DNA of 64,000 bases, from the NCBI GenBank assembly GCA_965212205.1, contig CBDBUX010000011.1:1-64000 (forward strand), read 5' to 3'. The position numbers and the translations under genes were made by a program. This document shows, one piece after another, positions 1 to 10,180 of this stretch (its first letter is position 1; each line of letters begins with the position of its first letter). This DNA comes from JAHEJJ01 sp965212205. Its GTDB lineage: Bacteria; Bacteroidota; Bacteroidia; Flavobacteriales; Flavobacteriaceae. The notes under the pieces are model-generated. The model searched no databases and was not told where the DNA came from. It saw nothing but the letters and a program-made list of their open reading frames with translations.

Positions 1-263
1 CCAAAGAGGAAAAAGACGCTATTGAGGTAGATCGCGGTCTTTTATTAGAAAATGACCAAATATTCATCGTTCGTGATTCTGTTTTAGATCTGATCGATGT
101 AAGGCCGGTTTATTTCTCCGATAAGAAAGTAGTGCTCAAAGATATCCCAAACGGAACCGCCATGGTATCAAAACCGGTAGTTGGTGCTTATGCAGGTATG
201 TTAGTTCAGATTTTTGAAGAAAAGGAAACGTCTAATCTAAACAGTGTAGCGGCCAAAAAATAA
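1..263 (+). CDS. RND efflux periplasmic adaptor (MFP/HlyD family), C-terminal part
   Basis: The window opens inside this gene. About 86 residues can be read, in the frame whose stop codon is at 261-263. Adaptors of this family are anchored in the inner membrane and bridge an RND permease to a TolC channel. The fragment has the beta-rich membrane-proximal look of an adaptor end (residues such as DVRPVYFSDKKVV) and a short Ala/Lys tail. The stop codon overlaps the start of the permease gene (TAATG), so the two are translationally coupled. The assignment rests mainly on context: adaptor, permease and TolC genes follow one another. The N-terminal lipoyl and hairpin domains lie outside the window. 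Confidence 0.75.
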   Translation, partial: KEEKDAIEVDRGLLLENDQIFIVRDSVLDLIDVRPVYFSDKKVVLKDIPNGTAMVSKPVVGAYAGMLVQIFEEKETSNLNSVAAKK

Positions 264-3200
264 TGGAAAAGATCATCTCCTATTTTATTAAGTACCACGT
301 TGCGGTAAATGTAATCATTATTGCCTTTTTTATATTTGGCAATCTTTGGTGCTTCTTCTCTTAAATCTTCCTTTTTCCCCCTGGTAGATTCCAAGAACAT
401 TCTTATCAGTATAGCTTATCCCGGTGCATCTCCTCAGGAAATTGAAGAAGGTATTGTTCTGAAAATTGAGGATAACCTTAAGGGTCTTGAAGGGGTAGAG
501 CGGGTAACATCTACATCGAGAGAGAACAGTGGCTCCATCAACGTTGAGATCGAGAAAGGCCGGGATATAGATTTTATGCTTCTCGAAGTAAAAAATGCTG
601 TAGACCGTGTTCCCAGCTTCCCTTCGGAAATGGAACCTTTAATAGTATCGAAATTAGAGGCGGTACGTCAGACCATAACTTTTGCTTTGAGCGGTAAACA
701 GGTGCCTCTGGCTACACTTAAACAAATAGGACGACAAATAGAAAATGATCTGAGAGCCATAGATGGTATTTCCCAGATCAGTATTACGGGTTATCCGCAG
801 GAAGAAATAGAAATTGCAGTTAATGAAAACAACTTACTGGCGTATGAACTTTCGTTCGATGAAGTAGCCAGGGCAGTGAGTAACGCAAATATTCTGGTTA
901 CCGGAGGAAATATCAAAACCGATGCCGAGGAGTATTTAATCAGGGCAAATAACAGGGCGTATTATGGTCAGGAACTATCCAATCTGATTATCAGAGCCGA
1001 CGTATCGGGGCGAACCATCAGGCTTAAAGATGTGGCCGTTATACGCGATCGTTTTGCAGAAACTCCAAATGCCTCTTACTTTAATGGAGACCTCTCTGTG
1101 AATACCACGATTACCAGTACAAATACTGAAGACCTTATTTCATCGGCTGAAAAAGTAAAGGTATATATAGAGGACTTTAATCAGAAATACAATAATGTTC
1201 AGTTGAACGTAGTAAGGGATTTGTCTAAAACGCTTACACAGCGAACGGCACTTTTAACGGAAAATGCCATTTTAGGAATGATCCTCGTGCTTATTTTCCT
1301 CTCCCTGTTTCTGAATACACGCCTGGCCTTTTGGGTGGCCTTTGGCCTTCCTATCTCCTTCTTAGGGATGTTCGTTTTTGCACCATTTTTTGGTGTCACC
1401 ATTAATGTGCTGTCACTCTTCGGAATGATTATCGTTATCGGGATCCTGGTGGATGATGGTATCGTAATAGCCGAAAACATTATCAACATTATGAAAGGGG
1501 TAAAAGCCCGATCAGGGCTGCCATAGATGGCACGATGGAGGTTATACCTCCCATAGTCACGGCCATTTTGACCACTATTCTGGCATTCTCCATCTTTTTC
1601 TTCCTCGATGGAAGGATCGGTGAGTTCTTCGCAGAAGCTTCGGTGATTGTGGTATTAACCCTGGTGGTATCACTGGTAGAAGCACTCATAATATTACCTG
1701 CCCACCTTGCGAATTCTAAAGCCTTGCAGCCAAAAGATAAGGGCCCGAAGAAAGGTTTTGCACTTGTCTTCGCCAAATTACGCGTTTTTAATCAGGGAGG
1801 CGACCGTATCATGATGTACATGCGCGACAACTGGTATAGTCCCACCTTGCGGTTTGCGCTTAAATACAAGATGCTCACTTTCTCATTTTTTGTCATGGCC
1901 CTGATATTAACTTTCGGGTCTATAGGTGGTGGCATCATCAGGACCGCTTTCTTTCCCAGGATTGCCAGTGACAGGGTGGCTGTAGAACTTCTGATGCCCA
2001 ATGGCACGAATGAGCAGGTAACCGATTCGATCATAAGCATGATCGAGGATAAAGCGCAGATTGTTAACGAGGAGCTAACAGCGAAATATCTGGGGGGTAC
2101 CGACAAAGTACTTTATGAGAACATGATCAAAAACCTGGGACCCGGATCTTCGGCAGCGACCCTTGTTATCAATCTCCTGCCCGGCGAAGAGCGCCCGGAT
2201 GAGATCAGAGCCGATATGGTAACCTCCAGGTTAAGGGAACTGGTAGGACCTGTTATCGGTGTGGAAAGTCTTGTTTATGGTTCCGGAGGAAATTTCGGCG
2301 GTGATCCGGTTTCTGTATCCTTACTTGGAAATAATATTAAGGAGCTAAAAGCGGCAAAGAGCGAACTCAAAACTGCTATGCTAAATAATGCTCTTTTAAA
2401 GGATGTGGCAGACAATGATCCAGCCGGAATAAAAGAAATTCGCCTGGAACTAAAGGATAATGCTTATTTGTTGGGGCTTGACCTGAGAAATGTGATGAAC
2501 CAGGTTCGTTCAGGATTCTTTGGGGCTTCTGTTCAAAGGTTTCAACGCGGACAAGACGAGATTAGAGTCTGGGTACGTTACGACCGGGAGAACAGATCGT
2601 CTATCACCAACCTCGATGAGATGCGTATTGTAACCCCATCCGGCAGTCGTGTACCTTTATCTGAAATTGCGCAATACACTATTGAAAGAGGAGAAGTGGC
2701 GATCAATCACCTCGACGGGCGACGCGAAATCCAGATTACATCCGATTTACAAAATCCTCAGGAGACCAGCGCTACAGATATTTTAGCGTGGATCAGGACT
2801 GATGTTATGCCAGACATCCAGTCAAAGTACCCAACCATTTCACCTTCCTATGAGGGTCAGAACCGGGAAGCCGGTAAGTTGATTGGATCATTACGGGTGG
2901 CGGGTTTTACGGTACTTATTCTGATTTATATCTCCATTGCCTTTACCTTCCGCAGCATGAGTCAGCCTTTAATGTTGTTATTACTGGTTCCTTTTAGCCT
3001 AACCGCAGTAGCCTGGGGACATTGGATCCATGGATTTCCCATCAATATACTTTCTGTTTTAGGAATTATCGCGCTGATCGGGATTATGGTAAATGACGGA
3101 CTGGTATTAATCAGCAGATTTAATACGAACCTGAGGAGTGGTATGATGTTCGACGATGCGCTATTCGAAGCGGGAAGATCGCGCTTTAGGGCAATATTCC

Positions 3201-3550
3201 TGACTTCCCTGACCACTGTTGCTGGTTTGGCCCCGCTCCTTCTGGAAAAAAGCAGACAGGCCCAGTTTTTAAAACCAATGGCACTTTCCATTGCCTACGG
3301 AATAGCTTTTGCAACTTTACTTACACTTATTATGCTTCCAATATTCCTTGCTTTTAGCAACAAAGTTAAGGTAGGTACCAAATGGCTCAAAACAGGGAAT
3401 GTGATTACCAAAGAAGAAGTAGAAAGAGCAATTAAAGAACAGGTAGAGGAAATGCACCTGGAAACTCAAACCAGTGTCATTGATCTGGAAGAGGATAAAC
3501 CACGAACCAAAACGCTCCCGACCAGGGAATTAGAAAGCAAAGAATCATGA
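263..3550 (+). CDS. RND efflux permease, frameshifted twice as read
   Basis: This is an inner-membrane proton-driven RND transporter of the AcrB/HAE type, about 1,094 residues when repaired. The ATG at 263 begins MEKIISYFIKYHV. The frame is lost at 341-342 (one extra A) and continues as FGASSLKSSFFP. It is lost again near 1502-1509 (one extra A and one extra C) and resumes at IRAAIDGTMEV to the stop at 3550. TM4 carries the VDDGIVIAENI motif with the paired Asp of the proton relay. TM10 reads GIMVNDGLVLI and lacks the Lys found there in classical HAE1 pumps. The gene overlaps the adaptor upstream (TAATG) and the TolC gene downstream (ATGA), so this is one operon. The indels are in short runs and look like sequence errors. 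A real pseudogene is possible but unlikely, given the intact residues elsewhere. Confidence 0.85.
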
Positions 3551-4896
3551 ATATCCGTAATTTAATATGGGTAGGCATATTCCTTTCATTTGGAATAAGT
3601 ACTGCCCAGTCACCTTTGTTGACTAAGGAAGAAGCCATAAATAAAGCACTTGACAGCAATTTTGGGATTCTGGTGGCCCGGAATGACGTTGAAATTGCCG
3701 ATAACAATCAGAGTATTCTGAATTCGGGATATCTACCATTTCTCTCAGGAACAGCTGGTGCCAATTATAACCGCGACGACTCAACCATTGAATTCCCCGG
3801 ACGATTTGAAGAAGATGGCAGCCCCACCCCAGATCTAACGATCGATAAAGCAGAATCACAGCGCTATAACGCTGGCTTGAATCTGGATTATACCTTATTT
3901 GACGGGATGGGCAGGTTTTATAATTACAAGATCCTGAAGGAGCAGTATAATTTATCAGAATTACAAGCCCGTCAGACCATTGAGCTCACTATTGTTGAAC
4001 TAATGAGCGTCTATTATGAGGTGGCACGGCTAACAGAGAATGCATATGTGCAAAGACAGGCATTGGATATCTCCAAGGATAGGATAACTCGTCTGGAATA
4101 TGCTTTCGAATATGGGCAAGCTACCAAGCTCGACATACTGAATGCCGAGGTAGATCTTACCAACGACAGTATTAATCTCCTGAATACCCAAAGGTTGCTA
4201 AGGAATACAAAACGCGACCTAAATGTAGTGTTGAATCGAGATCTTACTCATGTTTTTGATGTGGATACTACTGTGCGGTTTCTGCCTGAACTCGAGATCG
4301 ATGCTATGCTCGAATCGGCCTCTTCAAATAATGTAACAGTACTTCAAACCGAGCGGAATCTGGCCATAAATGAATACGACATAAAGGTGAGCAAATCTGG
4401 GTATTTACCCAGGGTAGGCCTGCTGGGGACTTATGGTTGGAATCTTAATCAGACTGCCCAGTCGGCCTTTTTTCCGGGGGTCAATAATGAAACCTTTAAT
4501 TTTGGCCTCGGAGCCAGTCTTACCTGGAATCTGTTTGACGGCGGAGCAACGATTACCAGGGTGAAGAATTCTAAGATCGCTTATAAAAATCAGCAATTGA
4601 TTAAGAACCAGGTCCTGCTGGAGGTAGACCGCGACATCCTCAATGCAGAAGAAACCTATTTAAATCGTTTGGAGATCTATGAAATTCAGGAACAGGCAGT
4701 AGTAACTAACCAGAGTAATTTTGAACGCTCTCGGGAACAATTCCAGTTGGGTCGTATTACCTCCATCCAGTTTCGTCAGGCGCAGATCGATTTGCTCAAT
4801 GCACAGACAGTAAAAAACCTCGCCAAGTATGATGCTAAACTGGCCGAAGTGCAGCTATTACAACTCACCGGACAGATCCTGAATGTAGAACTGTAA
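3547..4896 (+). CDS. TolC family outer-membrane efflux channel
   Basis: This 449-residue protein forms the trimeric outer-membrane exit duct of the RND pump encoded just upstream. Residues 1-20 are a signal peptide ending at STAQS. Two outer-membrane-efflux repeats follow, with long coiled-coil helices (for example LDILNAEVDLTNDS and RITSIQFRQAQIDLL) and two beta segments. There is no lipobox, so it is an ordinary TolC and not a NodT-type lipoprotein, unlike the channel of the second pump. The ATG overlaps the permease stop by four bases, which fixes the start and supports co-transcription. Substrates cannot be told from sequence. Confidence 0.9.
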   Translation: MNIRNLIWVGIFLSFGISTAQSPLLTKEEAINKALDSNFGILVARNDVEIADNNQSILNSGYLPFLSGTAGANYNRDDSTIEFPGRFEEDGSPTPDLTIDKAESQRYNAGLNLDYTLFDGMGRFYNYKILKEQYNLSELQARQTIELTIVELMSVYYEVARLTENAYVQRQALDISKDRITRLEYAFEYGQATKLDILNAEVDLTNDSINLLNTQRLLRNTKRDLNVVLNRDLTHVFDVDTTVRFLPELEIDAMLESASSNNVTVLQTERNLAINEYDIKVSKSGYLPRVGLLGTYGWNLNQTAQSAFFPGVNNETFNFGLGASLTWNLFDGGATITRVKNSKIAYKNQQLIKNQVLLEVDRDILNAEETYLNRLEIYEIQEQAVVTNQSNFERSREQFQLGRITSIQFRQAQIDLLNAQTVKNLAKYDAKLAEVQLLQLTGQILNVEL

Positions 4897-4897
4897 A

Positions 4898-5091
4898 ATG
4901 CTTGAGTATTCTTTTCAATGTCTCCCGATAGCTATCGGGATTGGGAAGAAATTTCCATGTTATTAGATCCATCGGTGGCTGAGCAATCCTATATAGAGGA
5001 CTGCGAGGTGTGTTGCAACCCGATAGAGGTGGTGCCGCTGTTTGAAGGGCATGAACTTATAGCGTTTGAGGCGAGGTCGATTGAGCAGTGA
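4898..5091 (+). pseudogene. CPXCG-motif cysteine-rich small protein, disrupted by a palindrome
   Basis: The ATG at 4898, one base after the TolC stop, reads MLEYSFQC and is then thrown out of frame by a perfect 18-bp palindrome at 4923-4940. A second frame continues with ISMLLDPSVAEQ, then DCEVCCNPIEV, and ends at the TGA at 5089-5091. Together these give the two halves of the roughly 60-residue CPXCG zinc-ribbon family. The second Cys pair (CEVC) is kept. The first pair (CPYC in relatives) is where the palindrome sits. Sequence appears to have been replaced as well as added, and the net change shifts the frame. The family's function is unknown; two Cys pairs suggest metal binding. The remnant sits directly behind the TolC gene and may once have been part of that operon. 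Confidence 0.7.
4923..4940. repeat. Perfect 18-bp palindrome inside CPXCG gene
   Basis: TCCCGATAGCTATCGGGA is its own reverse complement. Related copies lie at 5137-5154 (one central mismatch) and, more diverged, at 23291-23308. It interrupts the reading frame of the CPXCG gene at the first Cys pair. Confidence 0.85.
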
Positions 5092-5523
5092 TAGTAATAT
5101 TTTAAGTGAAAATTGAAAAGTGAAAGGTGAAAAGTGTCCCGATTGCTATCGGGAGTGAAAAGTGAAAGCGGAAGTGCGATGATAGTCAATTTAGGTAAGG
5201 TTCTCGATACTATTTCTTTTCGCACTGCTCAAAGAAATCACTCGAACTGACTCTCGAGTTGGTGGACGGTCGACAGTGGACGGCAGAAGATGCATGGTGT
5301 AAAGAAATTAATAAGTTTGTAACATTCAGTCGCGAAGTAGAAATTGAGGTGCTGTTAACTGCAACTGCTTACTGAATACTATTATGAAAAACGCTCAGGC
5401 GAAGTCGGAGGGAGGCATTAGACAGTCGTAGTTTTCAGTTGGCAGTTGCCATATTCCGCTGGTATACTATGGTGAAAAAGAAACCTTAATACTTAAGCAT
5501 ATTATCCGATAGTTTGGTAGTAA
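5092..5523. other. Degenerate intergenic stretch between convergent efflux operons
   Basis: I see no gene in these roughly 430 bases. They hold low-complexity runs of the type gtgaaaagtg, a palindrome TCCCGATTGCTATCGGGA at 5137-5154 and short relics such as cagttggcagttgcc near 5440. The same palindrome-plus-gtgaaa context recurs after der (23280-23330). No clear terminator is visible for either converging operon. Confidence 0.6.
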
Positions 5524-6981
5524 CTACTCTTCTTCCTCAGACTGTGCTTCAGCTTCAGCCGCCTGTTTCTCTTCCTCGGTCAGCCATCCGCCACCAAGAG
5601 CTTTATATAGCCGAACGTAAGAAGACAGGAGACCTGCTCTCAGATCTTCCAGAAGCAGCTCTGCATCAAATGCCTGACGCTGCTGTTCGAGAAATTCCAG
5701 ATAGCTGGTCACTCCTTTATTATATCGTTCCATAGAAAGATGCTGTGCCTGAAGTGCTGCGTCTTTACGCTGATTGGCAATGGCTATTTCTTCTTTTACC
5801 GTTCGAATAGTAGCAAGAATATCCTCTACTTCCTTCAGGGCAAAGAATACGGTGTTTTGATAATCATACAGCGCCTGAAACCTCCGACTATCTTCAATAT
5901 CGACCTGCCGCTTTAGCTGTCCCCAATAGAAGAGCGGTCCAGCTAATTGTCCTGTTAAGGTCCAAAGTGGATTCTGAAAACTAAGTCCGCTAAAATTATT
6001 GGATGCTATACCGACCAGGGCACCAGCACTCAGAGTAGGCAGCCTGTTTCCTTTGGCAACGCCAACCTGGGCATTTTGAGCGATGAGTTGATATTCGGAA
6101 GCAATGACGTCTGGTCTGCGTGCAAGCAAGTCCACTGGCCTGGCCAGGGGAAGTTCTATTTCATAATGCTGATCCGCCAATTTCTTACCTGTTGCAACAC
6201 GTCCTGGATTTTGACCAATAAGGATGCTTAATGAGTTTTCCAATTGTATTATTTCTCTTTCTAACTGTGGGACCGCACCCGCAGCGATTGTGTATTGAAT
6301 AGTAGATTGGTCTACATCAATTAGCGGTACAATTCCCTTGTTATAACGTGCCTTAATAATTTGGGTCATACTGTCCCTGGCACTGGCATTTCTTTTTGAT
6401 ATCTCGTATTGAGATTTGGCACGTAACAAGGAAAAATAAGTGGTGGCCACTTCGCTAATCAGCGATATCATCACACCTCTGAATCCATATTCAGATGCCA
6501 TTAATTCTGCACGAGCTGCCTCCGATTGCCGTCGTAACTTACCCCAAAGATCCAGTTCCCAGGATGCCTGCGCAGCTCCTAAAATTGCATTCTGTGGTTC
6601 ACCGATTTGCTGAAACAGGAAGTTTCCCCTCTGTACTTGCCCAGTAACATCGAATTTTGGTAAAAACTCGGCATTCTGGATTTTTAGAAAATATCGAGCC
6701 TGCAGTACACTTTCTGCAGCGATCATGGCATCCCGATTGTTTTCCATTGCCACCCTAACCAGGCTGTCGAGTATCGGATCGTTGAACATGATCCACCAGC
6801 GGAGGTCGGCAGTGCTCAATGTTAGCGAATCGGTGTTCACACTGTCAATTACTACGGGGTCACTAATTTCATCTTGGGCATAAGAATTGGGCTGGGCGAA
6901 GTCTGTTCCCTTGTAATTCTTGCCGACCTTACAACTGCTAACGGCAATGAAAATGGCTAATATGAATAGGGCTCTTTTCAT
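5524..6981 (-). CDS. NodT/CusC-type outer-membrane efflux lipoprotein
   Basis: This 485-residue outer-membrane channel belongs to the second tripartite pump. The N-terminus MKRALFILAIFIAVSSCKVG is a lipoprotein signal with the lipid-attached Cys at 17, as in OprM and CusC. Two outer-membrane-efflux domains follow. The family-typical stretch AAGAVPQLEREI lies mid-protein and PLARPVDLLARRPDV shortly after it. The C-terminus is a very acidic Glu/Ala-rich tail (EEEKQAAEAEAQSEEEE), probably disordered in the periplasm. Its start overlaps the permease stop by four bases, so it is the last gene of a three-gene operon. Confidence 0.92.
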   Translation of the reverse strand: MKRALFILAIFIAVSSCKVGKNYKGTDFAQPNSYAQDEISDPVVIDSVNTDSLTLSTADLRWWIMFNDPILDSLVRVAMENNRDAMIAAESVLQARYFLKIQNAEFLPKFDVTGQVQRGNFLFQQIGEPQNAILGAAQASWELDLWGKLRRQSEAARAELMASEYGFRGVMISLISEVATTYFSLLRAKSQYEISKRNASARDSMTQIIKARYNKGIVPLIDVDQSTIQYTIAAGAVPQLEREIIQLENSLSILIGQNPGRVATGKKLADQHYEIELPLARPVDLLARRPDVIASEYQLIAQNAQVGVAKGNRLPTLSAGALVGIASNNFSGLSFQNPLWTLTGQLAGPLFYWGQLKRQVDIEDSRRFQALYDYQNTVFFALKEVEDILATIRTVKEEIAIANQRKDAALQAQHLSMERYNKGVTSYLEFLEQQRQAFDAELLLEDLRAGLLSSYVRLYKALGGGWLTEEEKQAAEAEAQSEEEE

Positions 6982-9900
6982 TCCTGTGAAGGTGTTTCTG
7001 GTGTTAACCGGGCTAAATCCCTTTTCTTTTCATAACCTGCAATCTTACCAATAAGCACGAATAACATAGGGTAGAAGAAAACTCCCAGCAATGTGGCGAT
7101 GCTCATTCCACCCAGTAAAGCCATACCCATTACCTTTCTGGCCTCAGCTCCTGTACCGGTTGCAATAACTAATGGAAAAATTCCCAGTATAAAAGAAAAG
7201 GCTGTCATTAAAATGGGTCTGAATCTCGATTTAGCGGCTTTGATTGCCGCATCGAAGAGAGAGAGTCCGTTTTTGAACTCCTCATTGGCAAATTCTACAA
7301 TCAGTATAGCATTTTTAGCGGCCATACCTATTAGCATTACAAAAGAAACCTGGGCGAATATATTGTTTTCAAAAGTTATACTAAACAGCCTGGCTACCCA
7401 CAAGAATGCCAATGCGCCAAAAATTGCAAAGGGAGTTCCGAGTAAGATGGCAAAAGGCAGACTCCAGCTTTCGTATTGAGCAGAAAGGATCAGAAATACG
7501 AATACGAGGGAGAAGGTAAGGATGATACCAAGTGAACCCGACGCTTTGTTTTCCTGGAACGACATTGCATTCCAGGTGGTAGTCATATCACTGGGCAATA
7601 CCTCTACGGCAACTTCCTTTAGCGCCGTCATGGCTTGGGTTGAGGTATAACCCGGTGCAGGTGCACCGGTTACTTCTACCGATCGAAATAGATTAAAGCG
7701 ATTGGTATAGTCCGGACCACTTATAGGCCGGATAGTGGCCACAGTGGATAAGGGCACCATTTCCCCATCTTTGTTTTTAATAAAGAAATTCTCTATCTGT
7801 GATTCATTCACGCGGTATTCACTTTCGGCCTGGATATAGGTTTTATAGAGTCGGCCAAAACGCGTAAAATCATTTACATAGGCCCCTCCCATAAAAGCCC
7901 CGATAGTGGTGTAAAGATCATTAAGGGATAAGCCCAATTTAAGGGCTTTTTCCTTATCGATATCCATATAACGTTGAGGTACATTGCTCTGAAATGTAGT
8001 AAAGGCCGATCCGATTTCTTCACGGGCATTGACGGCCTGCAGAAATTTTCCAGTATTCTCGGCTAAATAGGCGGGAGAGTTACCCGCTTTGTCCTGGACC
8101 ATAATACTAAAACCTGAACCGCTACCGAGGCCAGGAATGGCCGGAGGCCCGAAGGCAAATGCCTGGGCACCCTTTATCTTAAGAAACAGCTGCTTGTTAA
8201 GTCGTGCTATAACCTCCTTTATGGTAGCATCCCGATCGCCCCAATCTTTTAGGGTGATGAACATAAATCCGTTATTTGGGGCCACTGCTCCGGAAAGCAG
8301 GCTATAACCGGTAGCATTAGTGACGTATTCCACCTCGGGATAACTAAGTAATATTTCTTCAATCTGACTGCTGATTTCATCCGATCGCTGAAGTGATGAT
8401 GCATTGGGTAATTGAATATTCACATAAAAATAGCCCATGTCTTCTTCGGGGATAAACCCTCCAGGTACAAGGCTACCGAAAACACCAGCTCCTATAGTCA
8501 GGATAACTATAAAGACTACCCCTCTTTTTAACTTGCCGGTAATGACATGGGTATACGACATATAACTGTCTGTAGTCTTACCCATCCAGTGGTTAAACTT
8601 TTCGAAAAATTTACCCAGCCAGCCTCCGTAGGGTTTAGGTTCTTTTAGGAGGAGGGAACAAAGTGCAGGACTTAGCGTAAGAGCGTTTAAAGAAGATACC
8701 AGGACCGATACTGCGATCGTTATGGCAAATTGCTGGTATAAAAGCCCGGTAATACCTGCCATACCGGCAACAGGAATAAAAACAGCTACCAGAACCAGGG
8801 TGGTGGCGATAACCGGAGCGGTAACCTTTCTCATGGCATCATTGGTGGCCTCTTTAGTCGTCATGCCTTTGGCAATATTCACCTGGACTGCCTCTACTAC
8901 CACAATGGCATCATCCACCACAATCCCAATGGCCAGTACTAGTCCTAATAAAGACAATACATTTATGGTAAAGCCCAAGAGCGGAAAGAACATAAATGCT
9001 CCGATCAGGGATACTGGAATAGCCAGTGTTGGGATGAGTGTGGCTCTCCAATCCTGAATAAAAATAAATACCACCAGAATTACTAAAACAAGCGCAACTA
9101 TTAGCGTGATGATGATATCACGTATCCCGGCTGTGATCGGCAGGGTCGAATCAAGAGAGACATCATAGGTCATACCTTCTGGAAACCCTTTGGATAATTC
9201 CGCCATTTCCATTCTGATCTCCTCAGCCAACTGTACTGCATTAGAACCAGGTGCCTGATAAAGCCCGATAATGGCGCATTCTTTGGGGTCATTATCTCTA
9301 CCTTCCAGATTGACACCTAGGCGTGGAATCATGGCATAGGTCTCCACTCCCAGGTTCACTCTGGCGATATCGCCAATTTTTACCTGAGATCCGTCTGGCA
9401 ACGTACGGATTACAATTTCTTCAAAGGCTTCGGGTGAATTAAAACGTTCAGGTAGACGAACTGTATAGGTAAATTCTGTACCAGGAGGTGAAGGTTCTGC
9501 ACCAAATTTACCACCCGGAACAATCACGTTTTGCTCGTTTATGGCATTCATTATCTCCGGTACTGTAATTCCGAGTATGGACAGGCGATCTGGTTTAATC
9601 CAAATTCGCATAGAATAGTTTGATGCTCCTAAGACATCTACTTTACCGAGACCCGGAATTCTGGCCAAGCGGTCTTTAATATTGATAAGCGCATAGTTTC
9701 CCAGGAATTCCTGGTTATCATGGGCAGGATTGGTAGTGGTAAGGGTAACGAGCATTAGCTGAGTAGGGATGGCCTTTTTTGTGGTAACACCATATTGAGT
9801 AACTGCCGATGGTAGTTTTGCGGTAGCTGCAGAGACCCGGTTTTGTGCTAAAACGGTATTCATATCCGGATCTGTTCCCACGTCAAAGGACACCTGTATT

Positions 9901-10178
9901 TTCATGGTGCCATCATTCGCATTGATAGACTTCATGTAGATCATGTTGTCTACCCCGTTCATCTCCTGTTCAATGGGAGTGGCCACTGATTCTTCCACGC
10001 TCAGCGCATCGGCACCGGTATAGGTCGCAGCAACTTCTACCACCGGTGGTGTCAGGTTCGGATATTGTTCAATGGAAAGACCAATTACTGATACACCACC
10101 GACGATGACGATTACAATCGCAATTACGATGGCCGTAATAGGCCTTGAAACAAAGAGATTACCTTTTTGTTCTGCCAT
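6978..10178 (-). CDS. HAE1-family RND multidrug efflux permease
   Basis: This is a full-length 1,066-residue AcrB-like inner-membrane pump subunit, which uses the proton gradient to expel hydrophobic or amphiphilic compounds. It begins MAEQKGNLFVSRPITA, typical of the family. TM4 has IGIVVDDAIVVVEAV with the Asp pair and TM10 has GMAAKNAILIVEF with the key Lys, so the proton relay is complete. The large periplasmic loops are present and the C-terminus is charged. The start lies two bases after the adaptor stop and the end overlaps the channel gene. The order adaptor-permease-channel is that of acrAB-tolC/mexAB-oprM-type operons. No frameshifts, in contrast to the permease at 263-3550. Confidence 0.95.
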   Translation of the reverse strand: MAEQKGNLFVSRPITAIVIAIVIVIVGGVSVIGLSIEQYPNLTPPVVEVAATYTGADALSVEESVATPIEQEMNGVDNMIYMKSINANDGTMKIQVSFDVGTDPDMNTVLAQNRVSAATAKLPSAVTQYGVTTKKAIPTQLMLVTLTTTNPAHDNQEFLGNYALINIKDRLARIPGLGKVDVLGASNYSMRIWIKPDRLSILGITVPEIMNAINEQNVIVPGGKFGAEPSPPGTEFTYTVRLPERFNSPEAFEEIVIRTLPDGSQVKIGDIARVNLGVETYAMIPRLGVNLEGRDNDPKECAIIGLYQAPGSNAVQLAEEIRMEMAELSKGFPEGMTYDVSLDSTLPITAGIRDIIITLIVALVLVILVVFIFIQDWRATLIPTLAIPVSLIGAFMFFPLLGFTINVLSLLGLVLAIGIVVDDAIVVVEAVQVNIAKGMTTKEATNDAMRKVTAPVIATTLVLVAVFIPVAGMAGITGLLYQQFAITIAVSVLVSSLNALTLSPALCSLLLKEPKPYGGWLGKFFEKFNHWMGKTTDSYMSYTHVITGKLKRGVVFIVILTIGAGVFGSLVPGGFIPEEDMGYFYVNIQLPNASSLQRSDEISSQIEEILLSYPEVEYVTNATGYSLLSGAVAPNNGFMFITLKDWGDRDATIKEVIARLNKQLFLKIKGAQAFAFGPPAIPGLGSGSGFSIMVQDKAGNSPAYLAENTGKFLQAVNAREEIGSAFTTFQSNVPQRYMDIDKEKALKLGLSLNDLYTTIGAFMGGAYVNDFTRFGRLYKTYIQAESEYRVNESQIENFFIKNKDGEMVPLSTVATIRPISGPDYTNRFNLFRSVEVTGAPAPGYTSTQAMTALKEVAVEVLPSDMTTTWNAMSFQENKASGSLGIILTFSLVFVFLILSAQYESWSLPFAILLGTPFAIFGALAFLWVARLFSITFENNIFAQVSFVMLIGMAAKNAILIVEFANEEFKNGLSLFDAAIKAAKSRFRPILMTAFSFILGIFPLVIATGTGAEARKVMGMALLGGMSIATLLGVFFYPMLFVLIGKIAGYEKKRDLARLTPETPSQE

Positions 10179-10180
10179 GC

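Noticed and set aside
8722..9057. Open frames on the plus strand across the second RND permease
   Set aside because: They are antisense to a well-supported gene and have biased, low-complexity composition.
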